DNA of 64,000 bases from Rhynchopus euleeides (taxonomy: Eukaryota; Euglenozoa; Diplonemea; Diplonemida; Diplonemidae). Under the pieces are notes generated by a model. The model did no database searches, was not told where the DNA came from, and worked only from the letters and a program-made list of their open reading frames with translations. The stretch is taken from the NCBI GenBank assembly GCA_963210315.1, contig OY723261.1:1-64000 (forward strand), written 5' to 3'. A program made the position numbers and the translations under genes. Within the stretch, counting starts at the first letter, position 1, and every line of letters starts with the position of its first letter. Positions 43,901 to 55,944 of this stretch are shown one piece after another.

Positions 43901-46900
43901 GATTCCTGAAAATCCTTGGCTGTGGGCATTCAGATTCCTGAACATCCTGAGCTGTGGGCATTCAGATTCCTGAAAATCCTTGGCTGTGGGCATTCAGATT
44001 CCTGAAAATCCTTGGCTGTGGGCATTCAGATTCCTGAAAATCCTTGGCTGTGGGCATTCAGATTCCTGAACATCCTGAGCTGTGGGCATTCAGATTCCTG
44101 AACATCCTGAGCTGTGGGCATTCAGATTCCTGAAAATCCTTGGCTGTGGGCATTCAGATTCCTGAAAATCCTTGGCTGTGGGCATTCAGATTCCTGAACA
44201 TCCTGAGCTGTGGGCATTCAGATTCCTGAACATCCTGAGCTGTGGGCATTCAGATTCCTGAAAATCCTTGGCTGTGGGCATTCAGATTCCTGAAAATCCT
44301 TGGCTGTGGGCATTCAGATTCCTGAACATCCTGAGCTGTGGGCATTCAGATTCCTGAAAATCCTTGGCTGTGGGCATTCAGATTCCTGAAAATCCTTGGC
44401 TGTGGGCATTCAGATTCCTGAAAATCCTTGGCTGTGGGCATTCAGATTCCTGAACATCCTGAGCTGTGGGCATTCAGATTCCTGAACATCCTGAGCTGTG
44501 GGCATTCAGATTCCTGAAAATCCTTGGCTGTGGGCATTCAGATTCCTGAAAATCCTTGGCTGTGGGCATTCAGATTCCTGAACATCCTGAGCTGTGGGCA
44601 TTCAGATTCCTGAAAATCCTTGGCTGTGGGCATTCAGATTCCTGAAAATCCTTGGCTGTGGGCATTCAGATTCCTGAAAATCCTTGGCTGTGGGCATTCA
44701 GATTCCTGAACATCCTGAGCTGTGGGCATTCAGATTCCTGAACATCCTGAGCTGTGGGCATTCAGATTCCTGAAAATCCTTGGCTGTGGGCATTCAGATT
44801 CCTGAAAATCCTTGGCTGTGGGCATTCAGATTCCTGAACATCCTGAGCTGTGGGCATTCAGATTCCTGAAAATCCTTGGCTGTGGGCATTCAGATTCCTG
44901 AAAATCCTTGGCTGTGGGCATTCAGATTCCTGAAAATCCTTGGCTGTGGGCATTCAGATTCCTGAACATCCTGAGCTGTGGGCATTCAGATTCCTGAAAA
45001 TCCTTGGCTGTGGGCATTCAGATTCCTGAAAATCCTTGGCTGTGGGCATTCAGATTCCTGAACATCCTTGGCTGTGGGCATTCAGATTCCTGAAAATCCT
45101 TGGCTGTGGGCATTCAGATTCCTGAACATCCTGAGCTGTGGGCATTCAGATTCCTGAAAATCCTTGGCTGTGGGCATTCAGATTCCTGAACATCCTGAGC
45201 TGTGGGCATTCAGATTCCTGAACATCCTGAGCTGTGGGCATTCAGATTCCTGAAAATCCTTGGCTGTGGGCATTCAGATTCCTGAAAATCCTTGGCTGTG
45301 GGCATTCAGATTCCTGAACATCCTGAGCTGTGGGCATTCAGATTCCTGAAAATCCTTGGCTGTGGGCATTCAGATTCCTGAAAATCCTTGGCTGTGGGCA
45401 TTCAGATTCCTGAACATCCTTGGCTGTGGGCATTCAGATTCCTGAAAATCCTTGGCTGTGGGCATTCAGATTCCTGAACATCCTGAGCTGTGGGCATTCA
45501 GATTCCTGAAAATCCTTGGCTGTGGGCATTCAGATTCCTGAAAATCCTTGGCTGTGGGCATTCAGATTCCTGAACATCCTGAGCTGTGGGCATTCAGATT
45601 CCTGAACATCCTGAGCTGTGGGCATTCAGATTCCTGAAAATCCTTGGCTGTGGGCATTCAGATTCCTGAAAATCCTTGGCTGTGGGCATTCAGATTCCTG
45701 AAAATCCTTGGCTGTGGGCATTCAGATTCCTGAACATCCTGAGCTGTGGGCATTCAGATTCCTGAAAATCCTTGGCTGTGGGCATTCAGATTCCTGAAAA
45801 TCCTTGGCTGTGGGCATTCAGATTCCTGAACATCCTGAGCTGTGGGCATTCAGATTCCTGAAAATCCTTGGCTGTGGGCATTCAGATTCCTGAAAATCCT
45901 TGGCTGTGGGCATTCAGATTCCTGAAAATCCTTGGCTGTGGGCATTCAGATTCCTGAACATCCTGAGCTGTGGGCATTCAGATTCCTGAACATCCTGAGC
46001 TGTGGGCATTCAGATTCCTGAAAATCCTTGGCTGTGGGCATTCAGATTCCTGAAAATCCTTGGCTGTGGGCATTCAGATTCCTGAACATCCTGAGCTGTG
46101 GGCATTCAGATTCCTGAAAATCCTTGGCTGTGGGCATTCAGATTCCTGAAAATCCTTGGCTGTGGGCATTCAGATTCCTGAAAATCCTTGGCTGTGGGCA
46201 TTCAGATTCCTGAACATCCTGAGCTGTGGGCATTCAGATTCCTGAACATCCTGAGCTGTGGGCATTCAGATTCCTGAAAATCCTTGGCTGTGGGCATTCA
46301 GATTCCTGAAAATCCTTGGCTGTGGGCATTCAGATTCCTGAACATCCTGAGCTGTGGGCATTCAGATTCCTGAAAATCCTTGGCTGTGGGCATTCAGATT
46401 CCTGAAAATCCTTGGCTGTGGGCATTCAGATTCCTGAAAATCCTTGGCTGTGGGCATTCAGATTCCTGAACATCCTGAGCTGTGGGCATTCAGATTCCTG
46501 AAAATCCTTGGCTGTGGGCATTCAGATTCCTGAAAATCCTTGGCTGTGGGCATTCAGATTCCTGAACATCCTGAGCTGTGGGCATTCAGATTCCTGAAAA
46601 TCCTTGGCTGTGGGCATTCAGATTCCTGAAAATCCTTGGCTGTGGGCATTCAGATTCCTGAAAATCCTTGGCTGTGGGCATTCAGATTCCTGAACATCCT
46701 GAGCTGTGGGCATTCAGATTCCTGAACATCCTGAGCTGTGGGCATTCAGATTCCTGAAAATCCTTGGCTGTGGGCATTCAGATTCCTGAAAATCCTTGGC
46801 TGTGGGCATTCAGATTCCTGAACATCCTGAGCTGTGGGCATTCAGATTCCTGAAAATCCTTGGCTGTGGGCATTCAGATTCCTGAACATCCTTGGCTGTG

Positions 46901-49900
46901 GGCATTCAGATTCCTGAAAATCCTTGGCTGTGGGCATTCAGATTCCTGAACATCCTGAGCTGTGGGCATTCAGATTCCTGAAAATCCTTGGCTGTGGGCA
47001 TTCAGATTCCTGAACATCCTGAGCTGTGGGCATTCAGATTCCTGAACATCCTGAGCTGTGGGCATTCAGATTCCTGAAAATCCTTGGCTGTGGGCATTCA
47101 GATTCCTGAAAATCCTTGGCTGTGGGCATTCAGATTCCTGAACATCCTGAGCTGTGGGCATTCAGATTCCTGAAAATCCTTGGCTGTGGGCATTCAGATT
47201 CCTGAAAATCCTTGGCTGTGGGCATTCAGATTCCTGAACATCCTTGGCTGTGGGCATTCAGATTCCTGAAAATCCTTGGCTGTGGGCATTCAGATTCCTG
47301 AACATCCTGAGCTGTGGGCATTCAGATTCCTGAAAATCCTTGGCTGTGGGCATTCAGATTCCTGAAAATCCTTGGCTGTGGGCATTCAGATTCCTGAACA
47401 TCCTGAGCTGTGGGCATTCAGATTCCTGAACATCCTGAGCTGTGGGCATTCAGATTCCTGAAAATCCTTGGCTGTGGGCATTCAGATTCCTGAAAATCCT
47501 TGGCTGTGGGCATTCAGATTCCTGAAAATCCTTGGCTGTGGGCATTCAGATTCCTGAACATCCTGAGCTGTGGGCATTCAGATTCCTGAAAATCCTTGGC
47601 TGTGGGCATTCAGATTCCTGAAAATCCTTGGCTGTGGGCATTCAGATTCCTGAACATCCTTGGCTGTGGGCATTCAGATTCCTGAAAATCCTTGGCTGTG
47701 GGCATTCAGATTCCTGAACATCCTGAGCTGTGGGCATTCAGATTCCTGAAAATCCTTGGCTGTGGGCATTCAGATTCCTGAAAATCCTTGGCTGTGGGCA
47801 TTCAGATTCCTGAACATCCTGAGCTGTGGGCATTCAGATTCCTGAACATCCTGAGCTGTGGGCATTCAGATTCCTGAAAATCCTTGGCTGTGGGCATTCA
47901 GATTCCTGAAAATCCTTGGCTGTGGGCATTCAGATTCCTGAAAATCCTTGGCTGTGGGCATTCAGATTCCTGAACATCCTGAGCTGTGGGCATTCAGATT
48001 CCTGAAAATCCTTGGCTGTGGGCATTCAGATTCCTGAAAATCCTTGGCTGTGGGCATTCAGATTCCTGAACATCCTTGGCTGTGGGCATTCAGATTCCTG
48101 AAAATCCTTGGCTGTGGGCATTCAGATTCCTGAACATCCTGAGCTGTGGGCATTCAGATTCCTGAACATCCTGAGCTGTGGGCATTCAGATTCCTGAAAA
48201 TCCTTGGCTGTGGGCATTCAGATTCCTGAAAATCCTTGGCTGTGGGCATTCAGATTCCTGAACATCCTGAGCTGTGGGCATTCAGATTCCTGAAAATCCT
48301 TGGCTGTGGGCATTCAGATTCCTGAACATCCTGAGCTGTGGGCATTCAGATTCCTGAAAATCCTTGGCTGTGGGCATTCAGATTCCTGAAAATCCTTGGC
48401 TGTGGGCATTCAGATTCCTGAACATCCTTGGCTGTGGGCATTCAGATTCCTGAAAATCCTTGGCTGTGGGCATTCAGATTCCTGAACATCCTGAGCTGTG
48501 GGCATTCAGATTCCTGAACATCCTGAGCTGTGGGCATTCAGATTCCTGAAAATCCTTGGCTGTGGGCATTCAGATTCCTGAAAATCCTTGGCTGTGGGCA
48601 TTCAGATTCCTGAACATCCTGAGCTGTGGGCATTCAGATTCCTGAAAATCCTTGGCTGTGGGCATTCAGATTCCTGAAAATCCTTGGCTGTGGGCATTCA
48701 GATTCCTGAAAATCCTTGGCTGTGGGCATTCAGATTCCTGAACATCCTGAGCTGTGGGCATTCAGATTCCTGAACATCCTGAGCTGTGGGCATTCAGATT
48801 CCTGAAAATCCTTGGCTGTGGGCATTCAGATTCCTGAAAATCCTTGGCTGTGGGCATTCAGATTCCTGAACATCCTGAGCTGTGGGCATTCAGATTCCTG
48901 AAAATCCTTGGCTGTGGGCATTCAGATTCCTGAAAATCCTTGGCTGTGGGCATTCAGATTCCTGAAAATCCTTGGCTGTGGGCATTCAGATTCCTGAACA
49001 TCCTGAGCTGTGGGCATTCAGATTCCTGAAAATCCTTGGCTGTGGGCATTCAGATTCCTGAAAATCCTTGGCTGTGGGCATTCAGATTCCTGAACATCCT
49101 TGGCTGTGGGCATTCAGATTCCTGAAAATCCTTGGCTGTGGGCATTCAGATTCCTGAACATCCTGAGCTGTGGGCATTCAGATTCCTGAAAATCCTTGGC
49201 TGTGGGCATTCAGATTCCTGAAAATCCTTGGCTGTGGGCATTCAGATTCCTGAACATCCTGAGCTGTGGGCATTCAGATTCCTGAACATCCTGAGCTGTG
49301 GGCATTCAGATTCCTGAAAATCCTTGGCTGTGGGCATTCAGATTCCTGAAAATCCTTGGCTGTGGGCATTCAGATTCCTGAAAATCCTTGGCTGTGGGCA
49401 TTCAGATTCCTGAACATCCTGAGCTGTGGGCATTCAGATTCCTGAAAATCCTTGGCTGTGGGCATTCAGATTCCTGAAAATCCTTGGCTGTGGGCATTCA
49501 GATTCCTGAACATCCTGAGCTGTGGGCATTCAGATTCCTGAACATCCTGAGCTGTGGGCATTCAGATTCCTGAAAATCCTTGGCTGTGGGCATTCAGATT
49601 CCTGAAAATCCTTGGCTGTGGGCATTCAGATTCCTGAAAATCCTTGGCTGTGGGCATTCAGATTCCTGAACATCCTGAGCTGTGGGCATTCAGATTCCTG
49701 AAAATCCTTGGCTGTGGGCATTCAGATTCCTGAAAATCCTTGGCTGTGGGCATTCAGATTCCTGAACATCCTGAGCTGTGGGCATTCAGATTCCTGAACA
49801 TCCTGAGCTGTGGGCATTCAGATTCCTGAAAATCCTTGGCTGTGGGCATTCAGATTCCTGAAAATCCTTGGCTGTGGGCATTCAGATTCCTGAAAATCCT

Positions 49901-52287
49901 TGGCTGTGGGCATTCAGATTCCTGAACATCCTGAGCTGTGGGCATTCAGATTCCTGAAAATCCTTGGCTGTGGGCATTCAGATTCCTGAAAATCCTTGGC
50001 TGTGGGCATTCAGATTCCTGAAAATCCTTGGCTGTGGGCATTCAGATTCCTGAACATCCTGAGCTGTGGGCATTCAGATTCCTGAAAATCCTTGGCTGTG
50101 GGCATTCAGATTCCTGAAAATCCTTGGCTGTGGGCATTCAGATTCCTGAACATCCTGAGCTGTGGGCATTCAGATTCCTGAAAATCCTTGGCTGTGGGCA
50201 TTCAGATTCCTGAACATCCTGAGCTGTGGGCATTCAGATTCCTGAAAATCCTTGGCTGTGGGCATTCAGATTCCTGAAAATCCTTGGCTGTGGGCATTCA
50301 GATTCCTGAACATCCTGAGCTGTGGGCATTCAGATTCCTGAACATCCTGAGCTGTGGGCATTCAGATTCCTGAAAATCCTTGGCTGTGGGCATTCAGATT
50401 CCTGAAAATCCTTGGCTGTGGGCATTCAGATTCCTGAAAATCCTTGGCTGTGGGCATTCAGATTCCTGAACATCCTGAGCTGTGGGCATTCAGATTCCTG
50501 AACATCCTGAGCTGTGGGCATTCAGATTCCTGAACATCCTGAGCTGTGGGCATTCAGATTCCTGAAAATCCTTGGCTGTGGGCATTCAGATTCCTGAAAA
50601 TCCTTGGCTGTGGGCATTCAGATTCCTGAAAATCCTTGGCTGTGGGCATTCAGATTCCTGAACATCCTGAGCTGTGGGCATTCAGATTCCTGAACATCCT
50701 GAGCTGTGGGCATTCAGATTCCTGAAAATCCTTGGCTGTGGGCATTCAGATTCCTGAAAATCCTTGGCTGTGGGCATTCAGATTCCTGAAAATCCTTGGC
50801 TGTGGGCATTCAGATTCCTGAAAATCCTTGGCTGTGGGCATTCAGATTCCTGAACATCCTGAGCTGTGGGCATTCAGATTCCTGAACATCCTGAGCTGTG
50901 GGCATTCAGATTCCTGAAAATCCTTGGCTGTGGGCATTCAGATTCCTGAAAATCCTTGGCTGTGGGCATTCAGATTCCTGAACATCCTGAGCTGTGGGCA
51001 TTCAGATTCCTGAACATCCTGAGCTGTGGGCATTCAGATTCCTGAACATCCTGAGCTGTGGCATTCAGATTCCTGAACATCCTGAGCTGTGGGCATTCAG
51101 ATTCCTGAAAATCCTTGGCTGTGGGCATTCAGATTCTGAACATCCCTAGGCTGTGGGCATTCGATTCCTGAAAATCTTGGCTGTGGGCATTCAGATTCCT
51201 GAAAATCCTTGGCTGTGGGCATTCAGATTCCTGAACATCCTGAGCTGTGGGCATTCAGATTCCTGAACATCCTGAGCTGTGGGCATTCAGATTCCTGAAA
51301 ATCCTTGGCTGTGGGCATTCAGATTCCTGAAAATCCTTGGCTGTGGGCATTCAGATTCCTGAACATCCTGAGCTGTGGGCATTCAGATTCCTGAACATCC
51401 TGAGCTGTGGGCATTCAGATTCCTGAACATCCTGAGCTGTGGGCATTCAGATTCCTGAAAATCCTTGGCTGTGGGCATACAGATTCCTGAATATCCTTGG
51501 CTGTGGGCATTCAGATTCCTGAAAATCCTTGGCTGTGGGCATTCAGATTCTGAAAATCCTTGGCTGTGGGCATTCAGATTCCTGAAAATCCTTGGCTGTG
51601 GGCATTCAGATTCCTGAACATCCTGAGCTGTGGGCATTCAGATTCCTGAAAATCCTTGGCTGTGGGCATTCAGATTCCTGAAAATCCTTGGCTGTGGGCA
51701 TTCAGATTCCTGAAAATCCTTGGCTGTGGGCATTCAGATTCCTGAACATCCTGAGCTGTGGGCATTCAGATTCCTGAAAATCTTGGCTGTGGGCATTCAG
51801 ATTCCTGAAAATCCTTGGCTGTGGGCATTCAGATTCCTGAACATCCTGAGCTGTGGGCATTCAGATTCCTGAAAATCCTTGGCTGTGGGCATTCAGATTC
51901 CTGAACATCCTGAGCTGTGGGCATTCAGATTCCTGAAAATCCTTGGCTGTGGGCATTCAGATTCCTGAAAATCCTTGGCTGTGGGCATTCAGATTCCTGA
52001 ACATCCTGAGCTGTGGGCATTCAGATTCCTGAACATCCTGAGCTGTGGGCATTCAGATTCCTGAAAATCCTTGGCTGTGGGCATTCAGATTCCTGAACAT
52101 CCTGAGCTGTGGGCATTCAGATTCCTGAAAATCCTTGGCTGTGGCATTCAGATTCCTGAAAATCCTTGCTGTGGGCATTCAGATTCCTGAACATCCTGAG
52201 CTGTGGGCATTCAGATTCCTGAACATCCTGAGCTGTGGGCATTCAGATTCCTGAAAATCCTTGGCTGTGGGCATTCAGATTCCTGAA
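40901..52287. repeat. 32-bp satellite array, ~356 copies, higher-order structure
   Basis: Every unit has the constant core ctgtgggcattcagattcct and a variable segment. Two main forms, aaaatccttgg and aacatcctgag, plus hybrids aaaatcctgag and aacatccttgg, are mixed along the array. 41701-42180 and 42181-42660 are identical over 480 bp (15 units), so a higher-order repeat exists; 46081 and 46561 start another near-identical 480-bp pair. The left edge has one degenerate unit; units with 1-base deletions cluster after ~51060. Because 32 is not a multiple of 3, all frames contain stops every 96 bp. Not CRISPR: there are no unique spacers. It occupies the convergent junction of the two gene sets. 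Confidence 0.98.
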
Positions 52288-52487
52288 NNNNNNNNNNNNN
52301 NNNNNNNNNNNNNNNNNNNNNNNNNNNNNNNNNNNNNNNNNNNNNNNNNNNNNNNNNNNNNNNNNNNNNNNNNNNNNNNNNNNNNNNNNNNNNNNNNNNN
52401 NNNNNNNNNNNNNNNNNNNNNNNNNNNNNNNNNNNNNNNNNNNNNNNNNNNNNNNNNNNNNNNNNNNNNNNNNNNNNNNNNNNNNNN
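52288..52487. other. 200-N assembly gap
   Basis: A run of exactly 200 N follows the satellite directly. The true size and the right end of the array are unknown, and the C-terminus of the adjacent minus-strand gene is lost. Confidence 0.99.
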
Positions 52488-54274
52488 AACCGCCCCTCCA
52501 CGGCAGGCCGTGCCGCCAGCAGCCCGTCCTCCCTCAGGACGAATGCCAGGTCGGCCGGGATGGACCCCCACGTCTCGTAGCCCGTCAGGCCATGCGTGCC
52601 GTACCCACCGATAGAGAAGTTGAAACTGTTGCAGTGATCATCCGTCACATCGATGATACACTCGCCGTGGCTGTAGATCGACAGGTTGCTGTCCAGGTCG
52701 GGCTCCCCGTGGCTGCTCAGCCCCGGCAGGATTGTGTTGAAGGTGCACCACCTCAGGTGGAAGTCGTCATCGCTCTCTTCGCTCTTCTTCAGGAGAAACT
52801 TCCCGAGAGTGCTGTTGTAGCACTTATACAGGATAATCGCCTCCTCGCCCCTCTGCATCAGCTCGATGCTGCGCTGCTGCGTGTGTGCCGGAAACATTGT
52901 CAGCTCCCGGGATGACCACGGCGTCACATAGAGCTGGGCGGGGGAGATCTTGTCAAACTCCTCCGCTCGCACAAACACAGCGGGCGTGCAGGGCTCGGGC
53001 GACAGCTCCAGGGGCGGGTGGGGCTCGATCCGCGACAGCACCGCAGGGTTGAAGTGTGTCGTCACACGCTTGGCGGGTGGGGGAGGCCGCTTGTCCTGTG
53101 CACCGGTCTGGATCGGCTGCGGCACCGCAGATGCGGGGTCGGCGTGCGAGATCTGGTCCCCGCCCCGCCGGATGCCCAGGGGGGGCGACGGGGAGGCGTC
53201 CCTGTCGGGGCCGCCCCGCGCCACGCCGCGCCCCTGCACACGCTTGTTCACCAGCTCCATCGAGTCCTCCAGAGACCCCTCGTCGTCCTCCGCCTCTGCA
53301 GCCCGCCTGTTGAGAATCCCACGCACGCCGCCCTTCATCTCACTCGGTGCGGGCAGCGGGGTGGTCTCCGGTGTGAGCGTCGGGAAGGGGTTCTCCCTGT
53401 TGCCGCGGTAGGAGATGCCCAGCGGCGGCGACACGGATCGGTCGTCCGCTTCGTCAGTCTTGCGCGCCGCTGCGCCGAAGAGGGGCCCAGGTGGGGAAGG
53501 CGGCGTCTCGTCTGGCTGCGGTGCAGGTGCGACGCTGGACCCTTCGTCAAGGTCAGTCAAAGGCCCGTCGTCCCCGATGTCGCTGTCGAAATCACTGTCA
53601 TCACTCAGGTTCGCCGGAGGCATCTGCGGAACAGGAGGCGGGCTCTCGAGAGCAGGTGGGTCGGGGACGGGTGGGGGGAACTCGGGGGGCTGCTGCTGCT
53701 GCTGCTGCTGTTCCAGTTCCTGCTCTGCGTCTATTTCCACCTTCTTCGCCATGTGCTGCTGCAGCATGGATTCCAGCCCCTGCATGGCTCCGGACTGATG
53801 CTTCTTGCGTGCTTCCCGGCGTTTGATCTGCTCGTCAGTGTCGTAGTCGGAGTCAGACTCCGGGTTCGTCAGCAGCGCCTTCACCGCCTTGCCTGCAGGG
53901 CGCGCTGTGGGCCGCGTGCCGAGCGCAGACGATGCCATGGCTGCTGCCAACGGCCTGCTCCCTGTGGCGCCCCTGCCGCTGCTCAGCTCGTCATCGTCAA
54001 ACTCATCGTCATCCTCCGGAGGTGCTGGTGCCCCCTGCCCTGGCAGGTCTTCGCTCTCGTCGCTGTCATCGAAGTTGTGGAGGACACCCCGCTTCGAACC
54101 CGGCTTCCTCCCCGCATCCGCTGTGGACGACGGCATGATGAAGCCTGCTGGCCCCTTGTCGGTGCTCAGGCTCCCGGTGTCGTCGATCTCAGACCCACTG
54201 GCAGCATCGCCCTCCTTCCGCACGATGGCGTCATTCTCATCGGAGGCTGTGTCCCAGTCGCTGTAGTCCGCCAT
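52488..54274 (-). CDS. Large acidic protein with C-terminal domain, cut by gap
   Basis: At least 595 residues from the ATG at 54274; the C-terminus lies in the gap. The first ~390 residues are acidic and probably disordered, with a Gln-run (CAG repeats near 53692-53712) and a PPP-rich stretch. From about residue 400 a more ordered region has alternating hydrophobic and aromatic residues (AEEFDKISPAQLYVTPWS, then a Gly-rich SFNFSIGGYGTHGLTGYETW). No domain family is recognised. The start is preceded by catggcag on the minus strand (~54303). The disordered N-terminus and shape suggest a scaffold or regulator, but function is not assigned. Confidence 0.72.
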
Positions 54275-55944
54275 CCCTTTGCAGGGCCGGGCGGGCCCCT
54301 GCCATGGCGGTGTCAGTGTTTGTACAACAGGGGGCAACGGTAACTACAAAGGGCAAGGTGAGTGGGGGGCAGGAAGGGCGCTGTCGCTTTGTCGCAATCA
54401 GAAGACCACAGGGCGAAACGAAGGGGTGCCACGTGCCCCCAGGTCCGTACGCAGCACTCCAGAAGGGATGCAGAAGGGAGAGCACACACACGGGTCTTGC
54501 TGCAGTGCCGAGCGCTCTGAGCCCGATGTCATATCCACGTGTCGGAACACTTGACCACACCACTGCAGCCGCGGGTGCCGTGGTGCTCACCCCCCGCTGT
54601 AGCACGTTAGATGCCTGGCTCACCCCCGCTGAACGCCCCTCCTCCCCATCCCACGCTTGATTGAATTCACCGGAAGGTGAATGACCCAGCATTGCCTCCG
54701 CCACTACTTCTGGCTTCTGAACCAGTTCCAAGGGTGCCTTGACACCACACCCCGCAGGACTGAGCTGTCCACCAGAGGGGCGAGCACTGGGGACGGGAGA
54801 GTGTGGCCAAGTCTAGCTTCGGCGAGTTCTCTGATGCCTGCCGCATGATAAACACATCTCTCACCTGGTTATGATGAAGCCTTCCAGGCAGGCCACAGGT
54901 GGCACAGACGCGACACACGCGGCTGACACCGCGTGTGTGAGACCGCCCGACAACCTTGTGTGTATGCAAAATATACGCCAAATAACAACCCCCCCGCCCA
55001 ACAGCTCCCAAAGACACCGACACATATTTACTAATGACTCCGGAACTTCTGTATCGGGTATAGGCGAACAAATGATACGCTTACACCCACCCCCCGACAA
55101 TGTGTAATTAATCATCCAAAACCTCTTCGCACAGGTGCCCGGGTTTGCCCCGCTTGGCGCTTGCGTCGGCTGGAGCTTCAGGGGAGCACCACGCCCGGCA
55201 CGCTGCCAGGCACTCGAGAGGTTTCGGCGACTGCGACGAAGGGAGGGTCGTGTGGTGGGCTGTCGCCCTCTGCCCGATCGGCTCCCGCCCCACCCCCCTC
55301 CCCCTCCGGGGTGCGCTTGGGAAAGCGCACTGCCCTCCGACGTACGTCGTGGCGATTGTTTGCAAAAAAAAAATATGATCCCGACACACCCCCACCCGCC
55401 TCTGGCAGCACAGTGCCCAGGTTACTTTGAATGCCAGCTAGTCCACCTGCGCCGGTACAACATGCATCAGCGGGCATGAGACGGCTCTTGGAAAAGAGGT
55501 CACGCACACCATGCTGAGTTGCGGGAAGCGCGTGTGGAGGTGGGAGGTGTGGTGTGGCGAGAGGGGGGGTGGGTGTGGGCATCTCTTTCGAAATGGGGTG
55601 TGATAGCCGTGTGCTGCCACAGACAGGTTTATCGAACCATCTAGCAGCTGGTTCACTGAAGTTTCCCCCAGGATAGCTGGAACCAAAAAAGGAGTTACGC
55701 CAGGTAAAGCGAATGATTGGAGGCATTGGGGATACCGCTTCCTCGACCTATTCTCAAACTTTAAATGGGCGTGAGCTCGGGGTAACTTACTTGTACCCTG
55801 ACTGCAGCCCCTCCCCCAAGACCCTTCCCCCCTCCCCTCCGCACAGATGACACCCTTTCGGGGACGCAGAAAGGCCTCCTGTGGGTTGCTGACAGAGGAA
55901 CGCGCCAGCATACGGGGTGACCGGGGTGGCTGTGTCTGGCGACA
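54275..55944. other. Intergenic, no gene seen
   Basis: 1.7 kb between two minus-strand genes. Minus-strand frames at 54237-54731 and 55178-55726 are open but show no domain, and their junctions to the flanking genes are not supported. Confidence 0.45.

Noticed and set aside
51383-51637. Minus-strand 84-residue frame in the satellite
   Set aside because: Opened only by local indels in repeat units; not a gene.
40901-52287. CRISPR array or coding tandem-repeat protein
   Set aside because: No unique spacers, a 32-bp period with no intervening sequence, and stops every 96 bp in all frames.
54237-55726. Minus-strand frames upstream of the acidic protein
   Set aside because: No domain, and no donor/acceptor pair joins them to a flanking gene.
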